In this document: positions 17,365-24,845 of the stretch, piece after piece
Layout: every line of letters starts with the position of its first letter
How positions within the stretch are numbered: the stretch's first letter is position 1
Origin: Rhodovulum sulfidophilum
GTDB lineage: Bacteria; Pseudomonadota; Alphaproteobacteria; Rhodobacterales; Rhodobacteraceae
Assembly: GCA_003241785.1 (NCBI GenBank)
Contig: QFPW01000001.1
Location: 496,001 to 560,000 of the forward strand
DNA: 64,000 nucleotides
Direction: 5' to 3'
Translations under genes and position numbers: made by a program
Notes under the pieces: generated by a model
Told to the model about the DNA's origin: nothing
Database searches by the model: none
The model's input: only the letters and a program-made list of their open reading frames with translations

Positions 17365-18471
17365 ATGACCGACGAGACACCCGTTGATCCCGTGACCCGC
17401 CGCGCGGCGATCGCGGCGCAATGCGCGATGGGGGCGGCGCTGGCGGCGTCGGCGCTGATCCCGGAGGCGGGGCTCGCCCGGACGCTCGAGGCCACCGGGA
17501 CCGGTCCGGGCCGGAGCCTGCCCGCGCGCTGGCTGCCGGTGCCCGACACGGTGAGCCCCGAGCTGCGGGCGGTGATCGCCCGGCCGCTGGCGTCGGGCTG
17601 GGACGTGATCCCGACCGACGCGGAGGGCTGGCGCGCCCTCGCGAAGGCGAGCGCCGAGGTGGCGGCGCCGGATATCGCGCGGATCAAGGACCGGCTCGGC
17701 GTGACCGTGACGCCGGACACCATCGCGGGCGTCCCGGTGTTCCGGATCGAGCCGCCCGAGGTCGCGCCGGAGTCGGAGGACCGGCTGCTGATGCATCTGC
17801 ACGGCGGCGGCTACGTGCTCTTCCCGGGCGAGGCCGGGGCGGGCGAGGGGATGCTGATGGCGGCGCATGCCCGGACGCGGGTGGTCTCGGTCGACTACCG
17901 GATGCCGCCGGATCACCCGTTTCCGGCCGCGATCGAGGACGCGGCGGCGGTCTACGCCGCGCTCGCCGCCGCGACCGGCCCGGAGCGGATGGCGGTCTTC
18001 GGCGCCTCGGCGGGCGGCGGGCTCACGCTCGCGCTCATGCTGGCGCTGAAGGAAAGGGGCCTGCCGCTTCCGGCGGCGATCGCGCCCGGGACGCCCTGGT
18101 GCGACCTCGGCGGCGCGTGCGATTCGCTCCGGGCGAACGCCTTCGTCGACAACGTCCTGGTCGCGGGCACCGGCTGGATCAGCGGCGCGGCGCCGCTCTA
18201 CGCGGGCGGGCGCGACCTCGCCGATCCGCTGATCTCGCCGATCAACGGCGATTTCTCCGGCCTGCCGCCCGCGATCCTGACCAGCGGCACGCGCGATCTG
18301 CTGCTCTCGATGACCGTCCGCGCGCATCGACGGCTCCGCGCGGCGGGCGTTCCGGCCGAGCTTCAGGTCTTCGAGGGCCAGAGCCACGCCCAGTTCCTCG
18401 AACCCTTCGTGCCGGAGACCGCCGAGGCGCTGGGCGAGATCGGCGCCTTCTTCGCGCGGCATCTCGCGTGA
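17365..18471 (+). CDS. HSL-type alpha/beta-hydrolase (esterase/lipase), exported
   Basis: A 368-residue protein. The N-terminus has TRRAAIAAQCAMGAALAASAL, an RR-containing hydrophobic segment suggesting export. The hydrolase part shows the HGGGY oxyanion motif (about residue 149), DYRMPPDHPFPAAIEDA, the nucleophile elbow GASAGGG (about 213-219), and the C-terminal LLLSMTVRAHRRLRAAGV and FEGQSHAQF with the presumed catalytic His. This is the hormone-sensitive-lipase family, acting on short-chain esters. The start at 17365 follows CCGAGGACCGC. Its stop overlaps the GTG start of the next gene. Confidence 0.87.
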   Translation: MTDETPVDPVTRRAAIAAQCAMGAALAASALIPEAGLARTLEATGTGPGRSLPARWLPVPDTVSPELRAVIARPLASGWDVIPTDAEGWRALAKASAEVAAPDIARIKDRLGVTVTPDTIAGVPVFRIEPPEVAPESEDRLLMHLHGGGYVLFPGEAGAGEGMLMAAHARTRVVSVDYRMPPDHPFPAAIEDAAAVYAALAAATGPERMAVFGASAGGGLTLALMLALKERGLPLPAAIAPGTPWCDLGGACDSLRANAFVDNVLVAGTGWISGAAPLYAGGRDLADPLISPINGDFSGLPPAILTSGTRDLLLSMTVRAHRRLRAAGVPAELQVFEGQSHAQFLEPFVPETAEALGEIGAFFARHLA

Positions 18472-19169
18472 GCGGCGCGCCGATGCCCGCCCCCGACGAC
18501 CCGACCCCGCCCCGGCCCGCCGGCGCGTCCTTCGCGCGCGAGAACGGCGGGCTCGAGTTCGACCGCGTCTCCTTCTTCTCGGACGCGATCTACGCGATCG
18601 CCATGACGCTGCTCGTCGTCGACCTGCGCGTGCCCGATCTCGCGCCGGACGCCGGCGGCGTGGCGCTGTTCGCGGCGCTGACCAACCTCGAGAGCGGCGT
18701 CTTCGGCTTCTTCCTCGGCTTCCTGCTGCTCGGGCGCTACTGGGTCGCGCATCACCGCTTCTTCCGGCTGCTCGGCCGGGTCGACGGCAGGCTGATCTCG
18801 CTCAACCTGCTCTATCTCGCGCTGGTCGCCTTCATGCCGTTTCCGGTCTCGCTGCTCAGCCAGTTCTCGGCCAACGTGGTCAGCGTGGTGCTGTTCGGCC
18901 TGTGCATGGCGGCGATCAGCCTGCTCGAGCTGGTCATGTTGCGCTACGCGGCGGCCGCCGGTCTGACCCGGCGTCCGCCCTCGGCGGCGACGTTGCGCTT
19001 CGCCACGCTCGCCTCGGGCACGCCACCGCTCATCATGCTCGCCTCGCTGCCGCTCGCGGCCTGGAGCCCCGGTCTCGCGCTGCTGAGCTGGCTGCTGATG
19101 ATCCCCGTCGGCCGGCTCATCGACCGCCGCCAGCCCGCCGATTTCCGCGACTTCGCAGAGGCGGACTGA
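18468..19169 (+). CDS. TMEM175-family membrane protein (putative potassium channel)
   Basis: A 233-residue protein with six hydrophobic segments. Helix 1 carries RVSFFSDAIYAIAMTLLVVDL, matching the FSD motif and following Thr of TMEM175, a family shown to form potassium-selective channels. The following YWVAHHRFFRLLGRVDGRLISLNLLYLALVAFMPFP block fits too. I use the GTG at 18468, which overlaps the hydrolase stop (GTGA); an ATG at 18483 is the alternative. Bacterial members usually have one such domain and assemble as tetramers. Confidence 0.83.
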   Translation: MSGAPMPAPDDPTPPRPAGASFARENGGLEFDRVSFFSDAIYAIAMTLLVVDLRVPDLAPDAGGVALFAALTNLESGVFGFFLGFLLLGRYWVAHHRFFRLLGRVDGRLISLNLLYLALVAFMPFPVSLLSQFSANVVSVVLFGLCMAAISLLELVMLRYAAAAGLTRRPPSAATLRFATLASGTPPLIMLASLPLAAWSPGLALLSWLLMIPVGRLIDRRQPADFRDFAEAD

Positions 19170-19178
19170 GCCGGCCGC

Positions 19179-19607
19179 TCAGGCCTCCGCCATCGCGGAG
19201 GCCGGCAGGCCGAAGACCCGGTCGAAGCCGAGGTTGAAGGCGAAGGTGTAGAACAGGAAGAACACGATCAGGCCGAGGTCGAGCAGGAAGGCCTCGATCA
19301 GCGTCACCCCGAGCACCCAGGCGATCAGCGGCACCAGCACCGCCACCAGCCCGGCCTCGAAGCCGAGCGCGTGGACGATCCGGATGGCGAGCCCGCGGCC
19401 CTTGATCCCGAACCGCGCCTCGGCGGCCTCGAAGCCCATGTTGTAGAGCAGGTTCCACACAAGCGCGATCACCGAGGCCGCCACCGACAGGAAGCCGGCC
19501 TCGGCCGGCGCGGCGCCCATGATGAGCGCGAGCCCGACCGAGCTCATCACGATCGCGATTCCCTCGTAGAGCGACAGGTAGACGATTCTGCGTTTGATCC
19601 CTTGCAT
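19179..19607 (-). CDS. PACE-family efflux transporter
   Basis: A 142-residue protein with four hydrophobic segments made of two related halves (bacterial transmembrane pair domains). The halves begin RRIVYLSLYEGIAIVMSSV and IRIVHALGFEAGLVAVLVPL, each with the conserved Glu in the first helix. The later VWNLLYNMGFEAAE and FLFYTFAFNLGFDRVFGLP match family blocks. PACE proteins such as Acinetobacter AceI export chlorhexidine and short diamines using the proton gradient. It is divergent from a LysR-type regulator, as aceI is from aceR. Confidence 0.9.
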   Translation of the reverse strand: MQGIKRRIVYLSLYEGIAIVMSSVGLALIMGAAPAEAGFLSVAASVIALVWNLLYNMGFEAAEARFGIKGRGLAIRIVHALGFEAGLVAVLVPLIAWVLGVTLIEAFLLDLGLIVFFLFYTFAFNLGFDRVFGLPASAMAEA

Positions 19608-19623
19608 GGCCTTGGTCCTTTCG

Positions 19624-19646
19624 AATTGCGACTCGAATAGGCAATT
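19624..19646. promoter_or_regulatory. Candidate LysR operator: dyad AATTGC-N11-GCAATT
   Basis: Two perfect 6-bp inverted arms (19624-19629 and 19641-19646) are separated by 11 bp in the PACE-LysR intergenic region, 17 bp upstream of the PACE start. The spacing agrees with the T-N11-A rule for LysR recognition sites. Confidence 0.5.
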
Positions 19647-19673
19647 TCGGCTGATATAAAAAGTCAGGAGATA

Positions 19674-19686
19674 TCAGATAATCTGA
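19674..19686. promoter_or_regulatory. Candidate LysR operator: palindrome TCAGATAATCTGA
   Basis: A perfect 13-bp palindrome with one central base, ending 11 bp before the LysR start. A position near its own start codon suits autorepression. Inferred from symmetry only. Confidence 0.45.
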
Positions 19687-19697
19687 AAGGTCGGGCC

Positions 19698-20579
19698 ATG
19701 CCGTTTTCCGGGGACGCGCTCAGAATCTTCCTCGCGGTGCTCGACCGCGGGTCCTTCTCGGCCGCGGCGCGGTCGCTCGGGCGGGTGCCCTCGGCGGTCT
19801 CGATGAGCATCGCCCATCTCGAGGCCGAGCTCGATCTCCAGCTCTTCGACCGCGCCGGGCGCGAGCCGAGGCCGACCGCCGCGGCGCGCGCGCTCGAGCC
19901 CCGCGCGCGGCGGGCGGCGGCCGCGCTGTCCGAGCTCGGCGCCCAGGCGCTGGCGCTGCACGCCGGGCTCGAGGAGCGGCTGACGCTCGGCGTGTCCTCG
20001 GAGCTCCTGTCCGCGGGCTGGACGGCCCCGCTCGCCACGCTGGCGCGCGAATTCCCGGCGCTCGAGGTCGAGGTCGTCTCGGGCACGCAGGGCGATCTGG
20101 TGCGTCGGCTGCACGAGGGCGGGATCGATTTCGCGCTGGTGTTCGAGCGGCCGGTCCTCGAGGAGCGCGAGGCGTTCCAGGAATTCGGCAGCGAGATCTT
20201 CGTCGCCGTCGCGGCGCCCGATCACGCGCTGGCGGCGGGGCCGGAGCGGCCGCGGATGGAGGATCTGATCGACACCCGCCAGATCGCGATCGCGAGCCGC
20301 GGCGCCGCCGATCCGCGCGTCCTGCTCTCGCGCGACGTCTGGCACACCGACAGCCATCTCGCCGCGCTCGGCCTCGTGCGGGCCGGGCTGGGCTGGAGCT
20401 TCCTGCCCCGCGCGCTGATCAAGCCGCTGGTCGAGGCCGGGACCGTGGTCGAGATCGAATTCGACAACATCAGCAACGAGCTCAGCCTCTACGTCGATCT
20501 GGTCTGGCTCCGCGACCGCCCGCGCGGGCTCGGCGCGCGCCGCTATGTTGAGCTGATCCGCGCGGCGCGGCGCGGCTAG
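19698..20579 (+). CDS. LysR-family transcriptional regulator, probably controlling the PACE gene
   Basis: A 293-residue LysR protein. The N-terminal winged helix (about 1-60) reads LRIFLAVLDRGSFSAAARSLGRVPSAVSMSIAHLEAELDLQLFDR. The effector domain follows from about residue 90 (LTLGVSSELLSAGWTAPLATLAREFPALEVEV). It is divergent from the PACE transporter, sharing a 90-bp region with two dyads. Its TAG stop and that of the convergent GT39 gene share the sequence CTAG at 20576-20579. The inducer is unknown; diamines or biocides are possible by analogy to AceR. Confidence 0.9.
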   Translation: MPFSGDALRIFLAVLDRGSFSAAARSLGRVPSAVSMSIAHLEAELDLQLFDRAGREPRPTAAARALEPRARRAAAALSELGAQALALHAGLEERLTLGVSSELLSAGWTAPLATLAREFPALEVEVVSGTQGDLVRRLHEGGIDFALVFERPVLEEREAFQEFGSEIFVAVAAPDHALAAGPERPRMEDLIDTRQIAIASRGAADPRVLLSRDVWHTDSHLAALGLVRAGLGWSFLPRALIKPLVEAGTVVEIEFDNISNELSLYVDLVWLRDRPRGLGARRYVELIRAARRG

Positions 20580-22021
20580 GCGGGCGGAAAGAAGCAGGCG
20601 CGCGGCACGCGGAAAGCATACAGAGGCTTGTTCGAATAGCCGTTCGGCTGCCATTCGGCGACGGGCGCGAAGGTGGCTTCGGGGTTCCGGCAGGCCGGTC
20701 CCTCGGGGCTCGTGGTGATGAACAGCACCTCGCCCGGGCCGGCGGGCAGCGGATGCTTCTGCGCGTAGTGATGCGGCGGGAAGCCCTCGACCGGCTCGGC
20801 GTAGATCGCGAGCCCCGACTCGCGCAGCGTGTAGAAGGCGTCGGCGAGGGTCGAGCGGTCGCCCGAGACGATCGTGTCGAGCCCGGCCCCGCGGGCGATC
20901 TCGGCGATATGGCGGCTCGCCTCGGCGCGGCCGACGTAGCGCTTGAGCAGGAGGTCGCCGTCGCCGATCCGCAGGGTCGGGGCGAAGATGACCGCGATCG
21001 GCAGGAGGAGGCTGACCGCGAGATTGATCCCGATTCCCGCCCTGGTCCAGCCGGGCCGGTCGCGCAGCACCTGGCCGGCCGCGAGGAAGACCGCGACATG
21101 CGCCGCGGCGGTCCAGTTCGCATTCACAGGGCTCCGCGTCGCGACGAGCAGGACGACGGCGAAGATCGGCAGCGAGAAACAGGCGAGATAGGCGATCCGG
21201 CGGTCCCGCCGGAGCGCGCCGAGCCCGAGGAGCCAGGCGCCGAAGATCACCGGCCCGGAAATGCCGAACTGCGAGAAGACGGCTTCGGCGAGTCGCCCGG
21301 GCTCGAACCGCGCCGCGTTCTCGAGCCCGGCGTTGTGGTCGACCACATGCGTGACGGCGGAGAAGGAATTGGCGTAGTTCCACCAGAGGTTGGGCGCGAG
21401 GATCGCGAGTGCTACCGCCGCCGCGACCAGCGCGTCGCGCCAGGCGATCCGCGCCATCGGCAGCGCCGCCGCCGCGATCACCGCGCAGGGCACGAAATAG
21501 AGCGCCGCGTATTTCGCGAGCGCGCCGAGGCCCACCGCGACGCCGAGCAGCACGGCCCGGGGCAGCGACCGCGCCCGGGTGAGCCGCCAGTGCGCGAGGA
21601 GCGCCAGCGCGAAGAACAGGAGCATCGGCGTGTCGGTCGAGACGAGCAGGCTCGCCACCGCCACCGCCGGCGCGGTCACATAGGCGAGCCCGGCGATCGC
21701 GCCCGCGCGCGGCCCGAAGATGGTCCGGCCGGCGGCGAGCACGACGAGCGCGGTCAGCCCGTGCAGGATCGGCAGGGGCGCGCGGATCGCGGTCATCCCG
21801 TCGCCGCCGATCGCGGTCGAGAGCCAGAGGATCCAGCCGATCAGCGGCGGCTTCGAATAATAGCCCCAGGCGAGATCCTGGCCCCAGAGCCAGTATTGCG
21901 CGTCGTCGGTGAAGAGGTCGGCGCGGTCGAAGGGCAGGAGCGCCAGCCGGAAGGCGGTGAGAAGCGCGATGCCCCCGAGCGCCCAGCCGAGGCTCGGGTC
22001 AGGCTTTGCGCTTGGCGGCAT
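20576..22021 (-). CDS. GT39-type polyprenyl-phosphate sugar transferase (ArnT-like)
   Basis: A 481-residue multi-pass membrane protein. It opens with a hydrophobic segment, then the loop FDRADLFTDDAQYWLWGQDLAWGYYSKPPLIGWILW, which carries the acidic pair and the conserved KPP segment of the GT39/ArnT (PMT_2) family. About ten further hydrophobic segments and a soluble C-terminal domain follow. These enzymes move a sugar from a polyprenyl-phosphate donor onto lipid A, LPS core or protein in the periplasm. The ATG at 22021 overlaps the LABN gene by 23 bp. The neighbouring GT2 enzyme probably makes its donor. The sugar cannot be told. Confidence 0.87.
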   Translation of the reverse strand: MPPSAKPDPSLGWALGGIALLTAFRLALLPFDRADLFTDDAQYWLWGQDLAWGYYSKPPLIGWILWLSTAIGGDGMTAIRAPLPILHGLTALVVLAAGRTIFGPRAGAIAGLAYVTAPAVAVASLLVSTDTPMLLFFALALLAHWRLTRARSLPRAVLLGVAVGLGALAKYAALYFVPCAVIAAAALPMARIAWRDALVAAAVALAILAPNLWWNYANSFSAVTHVVDHNAGLENAARFEPGRLAEAVFSQFGISGPVIFGAWLLGLGALRRDRRIAYLACFSLPIFAVVLLVATRSPVNANWTAAAHVAVFLAAGQVLRDRPGWTRAGIGINLAVSLLLPIAVIFAPTLRIGDGDLLLKRYVGRAEASRHIAEIARGAGLDTIVSGDRSTLADAFYTLRESGLAIYAEPVEGFPPHHYAQKHPLPAGPGEVLFITTSPEGPACRNPEATFAPVAEWQPNGYSNKPLYAFRVPRACFFPPA

Positions 22022-22301
22022 AGATGAGCCAGAGGTTTCGGGCATAGATGAAAAGCCCGGTCGCCTGTCCGACGATGAACACCGGGTCGCGGCGATGGAT
22101 CGCATAGGCGAGCAGGATCACGCCGCCGCCGATCGAGAAGTACCAGAAGGAGATCGGGATGATCGACTTCCGCGCCCGCTCCGACTTGATCCACTGCAGG
22201 ATGAACCGCATCGAGAAGCTCAGCTGGCCGAGCAGGCCGATCACGACCCACCAGAATTCGCCCCAGTGATTGACGTGAAAGAACTCGAGCAACGGATTCA
22301 A
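21999..22301 (-). CDS. Lipid-A-disaccharide synthase N-terminal-like (LABN) membrane protein
   Basis: A 100-residue protein with three hydrophobic segments. The conserved block GLLGQLSFSMRFILQWIKSERARKS, then SFWYFSIGGGVILLAYAIHRRDPVFIVGQ and FIYARNLWLIY, is typical of the LABN family, often named after the N-terminus of some LpxB proteins although it lacks LpxB catalytic parts. It lies between a GT2 and a GT39 gene with 13 bp and overlapping junctions. A role in flipping or presenting the lipid-linked sugar, as for ArnE/ArnF, is a reasonable inference. Confidence 0.85.
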   Translation of the reverse strand: MNPLLEFFHVNHWGEFWWVVIGLLGQLSFSMRFILQWIKSERARKSIIPISFWYFSIGGGVILLAYAIHRRDPVFIVGQATGLFIYARNLWLIYAAKRKA

Positions 22302-22314
22302 ACGGGTCTTCCTC

Positions 22315-23091
22315 TCACATCACGGCCGGGGCCGGGGCGTCGACCTCGACCGGCCGCGCCTTCTTCCGGCGGCGGAGCAGCCACATCACGCCGAAGAGAT
22401 CGTAGACGCCGACGAGCGCGCGGCCAAGGTTCGCGTAGTTCGACGTGCCCGCGTGCCGGGGGGCGTGGGCGACGTCGACGTGGATGATGCCCCAGCCGTC
22501 GCGCGCGAAGAGCGCCGGCAGGTAGCGGTGCATGTGGTCGAAATAGGGCAGGGCGAGGAAGGCGTCGCGGTCGAAGACCTTGAGCCCGCAGCCGGTGTCG
22601 CGGGTCCCGTCCCGGAGCAGCGTCGAGCGGATCGAGTTCGCCGCCTTCGAGGCCCAGCGTTTGGAGGCGGTGTCCTGGCGGCCGACGCGCTGCCCGGCGA
22701 TGAGGCCCACGCCCGGCGGGAAGGTCCCGCCGCGCAGCTTCGCGAGCAGCTTCGGGATTTCGGCGGGCGGGTTCTGGCCGTCGCCGTCCAGCGTGCAGAT
22801 CACCCGGCCGCGCGCGGCGCGGACGCCGGAATGGATCGCGGCGGATTGTCCGGCGCTCGTGGCGTGCCGCAGCAGGCGCAGGAAGGGGAAGCGGTCGCGG
22901 AGGGCGAGGATTCGCGCGGCGGTGTCATCGGTCGAGCCGTCGTCGATATAGATCGCCTCGAACGGCGCGAAGGGCCGGCAGGCCGCCGCGATCGCCTCGG
23001 TCAGGAAGGCGACGTTCTCCGCTTCGTTCTTCATCGGGACGACGATCGAGAGCCACGGGGACTCCGGGGACGATTCCGCCTCTGTCGTCAC
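22315..23091 (-). CDS. GT2 glycosyltransferase (dolichol-/polyprenyl-phosphate sugar synthase type)
   Basis: A 258-residue protein starting with a GT-A domain: LSIVVPMKNEAENVAFLTEAI, IYIDDGSTDDT, CTLDGDGQNPPAEIP (metal-binding DGD) and GLKVFDRDAFLALPYFDHMHRYLPALF. This matches the ArnC / DPM-like group that loads a sugar from a nucleotide donor onto polyprenyl phosphate. A basic RRRKK stretch near the C-terminus replaces a clear membrane pair, so the protein may be only peripherally bound. It is the first gene of a three-gene operon with the LABN and GT39 genes. Confidence 0.88.
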   Translation of the reverse strand: MTTEAESSPESPWLSIVVPMKNEAENVAFLTEAIAAACRPFAPFEAIYIDDGSTDDTAARILALRDRFPFLRLLRHATSAGQSAAIHSGVRAARGRVICTLDGDGQNPPAEIPKLLAKLRGGTFPPGVGLIAGQRVGRQDTASKRWASKAANSIRSTLLRDGTRDTGCGLKVFDRDAFLALPYFDHMHRYLPALFARDGWGIIHVDVAHAPRHAGTSNYANLGRALVGVYDLFGVMWLLRRRKKARPVEVDAPAPAVM

Positions 23092-23146
23092 TCGCTATCC
23101 TCCTGCGCGGCGGACGGCCGCGCGACGGAGACCGATCGCGATATCA

Positions 23147-23223
23147 TGGTCGGAGTGAGAGGATTCGAACCTCCGACCCCCTGCTCCCGAAGCAGGTGCG
23201 CTACCAGGCTGCGCTACACTCCG
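23147..23223 (-). tRNA. tRNA-Pro (anticodon CGG), CCA encoded
   Basis: Read on the minus strand, a 77-nt cloverleaf has acceptor arms CGGAGTG and CACTCCG, D-loop AGCGCAGCCTGGTAGCGC, anticodon stem CCTGC/GCAGG with loop TTCGGGA (anticodon CGG) and T arm GGAGGTTCGAATCCTC. The discriminator A and CCA are encoded at 23147-23150. Confidence 0.97.
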
Positions 23224-23293
23224 AACACGGCGGGCATTTACGCGGTTCTTTCGGCGGCCGCAAGCCCGCTCGCGCGCGCTTTTCGCGGAAAGT

Positions 23294-24187
23294 TCAGCGA
23301 TCGCCGCGCGGGCGGCGGGCGAGCTGGCGCGCCATATACCAGGTGACGGCCGAGAGCGTGAGCGCGCCGCCGACCAGCGCCGGGGTGCCGGGCGTCTCGG
23401 CGAAGGCGATCCAGACCCAGAGCGGGGCGAGCACCACGTCGAGCAGCGCGATGAGCCCGGATTCGGCGCCCGGGATCTGGCGCCCGCCGGCGAGAAACAG
23501 CAGGTAGCTGAGGCTCTGGGTGCAGAGGCTGAAAAGAAAGAGCAGGCCGAGCTCCGCGGGGCTCGGGACGCCGCGCTCCGCGAGCAGGCCGCAGACGAGG
23601 GCGCAGAGCCCGGCGGCGCAGGCGGTGCCGAGCGTCACGTCGAAGCCGCGCCAGTGCCGCGCCATCACGACGGTGCCGGCGAAGGCGGCGGTCATCAGGA
23701 GCGCGAGCGCGTTGCCGGCGACGTCGCCGGGCGCGGTCGCGCTCCCCGCCATGAAGACGACGCCGGCGAAGGCCACGCCGCTCGCGATCACCACGTCCCG
23801 CGTCACGCGCTCGCGCATCAGGAGCCAGGCGATGCCGGCGCAGACGAAGGGCATGGTGGCGTAGATCGTCATCACGTTCGCCACCGTGGTCAGGCGGAGC
23901 GCGGCGATGTAGCCGAGCATCGAGACCGCCGCGGCCGGGACGTAGACGAGTCCGCGCCAGCCGAGCCGGCGCCCGAGGTCGAAGGCGGCGCGCCCGTCGC
24001 GATGCGCCGCGTAGGCGAGCAGCGTCAGGCAGGCGAAAAGCGAGCGCCAGCCGACCAGCGTCCAGAGGTCGAGGTCGATGCCGCGGGTGAAGAGGCCCGC
24101 CGTGCTCCACATGAGCGTCGCGGCGCCGACGAGCAGGATGCCGTGCAGGCGGTTGTCGGCCCGGGGCTCGGCGATGGCGGCGTGCAT
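23294..24187 (-). CDS. DMT-superfamily transporter (two EamA domains)
   Basis: A 297-residue protein with about ten hydrophobic segments in two EamA repeats. The first repeat includes LVGAATLMWSTAGLFTRGIDLDLWTLVGWRSLF and ALRLTTVANVMTIYATMPFVCAGIAWLLMRERV; the second ends GAESGLIALLDVVLAPLWVWIAFAETPG. Such proteins export metabolites or amino-acid derivatives; the substrate is not evident. The gene is divergent from a TetR regulator with a clear palindromic operator between them, which makes it the probable target. Confidence 0.9.
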   Translation of the reverse strand: MHAAIAEPRADNRLHGILLVGAATLMWSTAGLFTRGIDLDLWTLVGWRSLFACLTLLAYAAHRDGRAAFDLGRRLGWRGLVYVPAAAVSMLGYIAALRLTTVANVMTIYATMPFVCAGIAWLLMRERVTRDVVIASGVAFAGVVFMAGSATAPGDVAGNALALLMTAAFAGTVVMARHWRGFDVTLGTACAAGLCALVCGLLAERGVPSPAELGLLFLFSLCTQSLSYLLFLAGGRQIPGAESGLIALLDVVLAPLWVWIAFAETPGTPALVGGALTLSAVTWYMARQLARRPRGDR

Positions 24188-24225
24188 GCGGGTGTTCCTT
24201 CGCGCTGAGGCCGCGCGCGGCGCGG

Positions 24226-24254
24226 TTGCGATTGCTAGACGACCGGTCTACTTT
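24226..24254 (+). promoter_or_regulatory. Putative tetR promoter
   Basis: TTGCGA and TACTTT are separated by exactly 17 bp. The expected transcription start falls on or next to the ATG at 24261, and no ribosome site is visible before the ATG, so the mRNA may be leaderless. Confidence 0.5.
24236..24250. promoter_or_regulatory. TetR operator TAGAC-N5-GTCTA
   Basis: A perfect 5-bp inverted repeat TAGAC GACCG GTCTA lies within the spacer and -10 of the tetR promoter and between the divergent genes. It is the same class of site bound by NemR/AcuR-type TetR regulators. Confidence 0.8.
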
Positions 24255-24260
24255 ACTCCT

Positions 24261-24845
24261 ATGCGAGAATCACCGACGCGCAAAGCGCTGATCGAGATCG
24301 GCCTGCGGGAATTGCTGGCGAAGGGCTACGAGGGCGTGGGGATCGGGCCGGTCCTCGCGGCGGCGGGCGTCCCCAAGGGCTCGTTCTACCATTTCTTCCG
24401 CAGCAAGGAGGATTTCGCCTGTGCCATCGTGGACGCCTACGCCGCGCATTACACCGCGCGGCGCGGCGCCACGCTCGAAGACGCGGCGCGGCCGCCGCTC
24501 GCGCGGCTCGAGCGGTATTTCGCGGCGCTGGTGGAAGAGGCGGCGGAGGATCCGCGCGGCGGCTGCGTCTACGGGGTGCTGGCGCAGAACACCGCCCGCC
24601 AGAGCGAGCCGATCCGGGCGAAGGTCCGCGCCTGTTTCGATGCCTGGCAGGCCGCGGTCGCCGCGGTCCTGGCCGAAGCGCGGGACGCGGGCGACCTGCC
24701 GCCCGATTTCGACGCGGAGGGGACGGCGGCGTTCCTGATCGAGGCCTACGAGGGGGCGCTCATCCGCGCCAAGGCGGATGGCGGCCCGGCGGCGCTGGAG
24801 CGGTTCCTCGCCTTCGCGGTGGCGCCGCTGGTCCGGGGTCGCTAG
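24261..24845 (+). CDS. TetR-family transcriptional repressor (NemR/AcuR-like)
   Basis: A 194-residue protein. The N-terminal helix-turn-helix (about 1-50) reads TRKALIEIGLRELLAKGYEGVGIGPVLAAAGVPKGSFYHFFRSKEDFACAIVDAY. The ligand domain has GGCVYGVLAQNTARQ, close to the GCLLGNLAQE block of AcuR/NemR-type members, with a Cys near residue 96 that could sense electrophiles (inference). I start at 24261, directly after the operator; in-frame upstream codons belong to the divergent gene. It probably represses itself and the DMT transporter. The stop shares CTAG (24842-24845) with ung. Confidence 0.9.
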   Translation: MRESPTRKALIEIGLRELLAKGYEGVGIGPVLAAAGVPKGSFYHFFRSKEDFACAIVDAYAAHYTARRGATLEDAARPPLARLERYFAALVEEAAEDPRGGCVYGVLAQNTARQSEPIRAKVRACFDAWQAAVAAVLAEARDAGDLPPDFDAEGTAAFLIEAYEGALIRAKADGGPAALERFLAFAVAPLVRGR

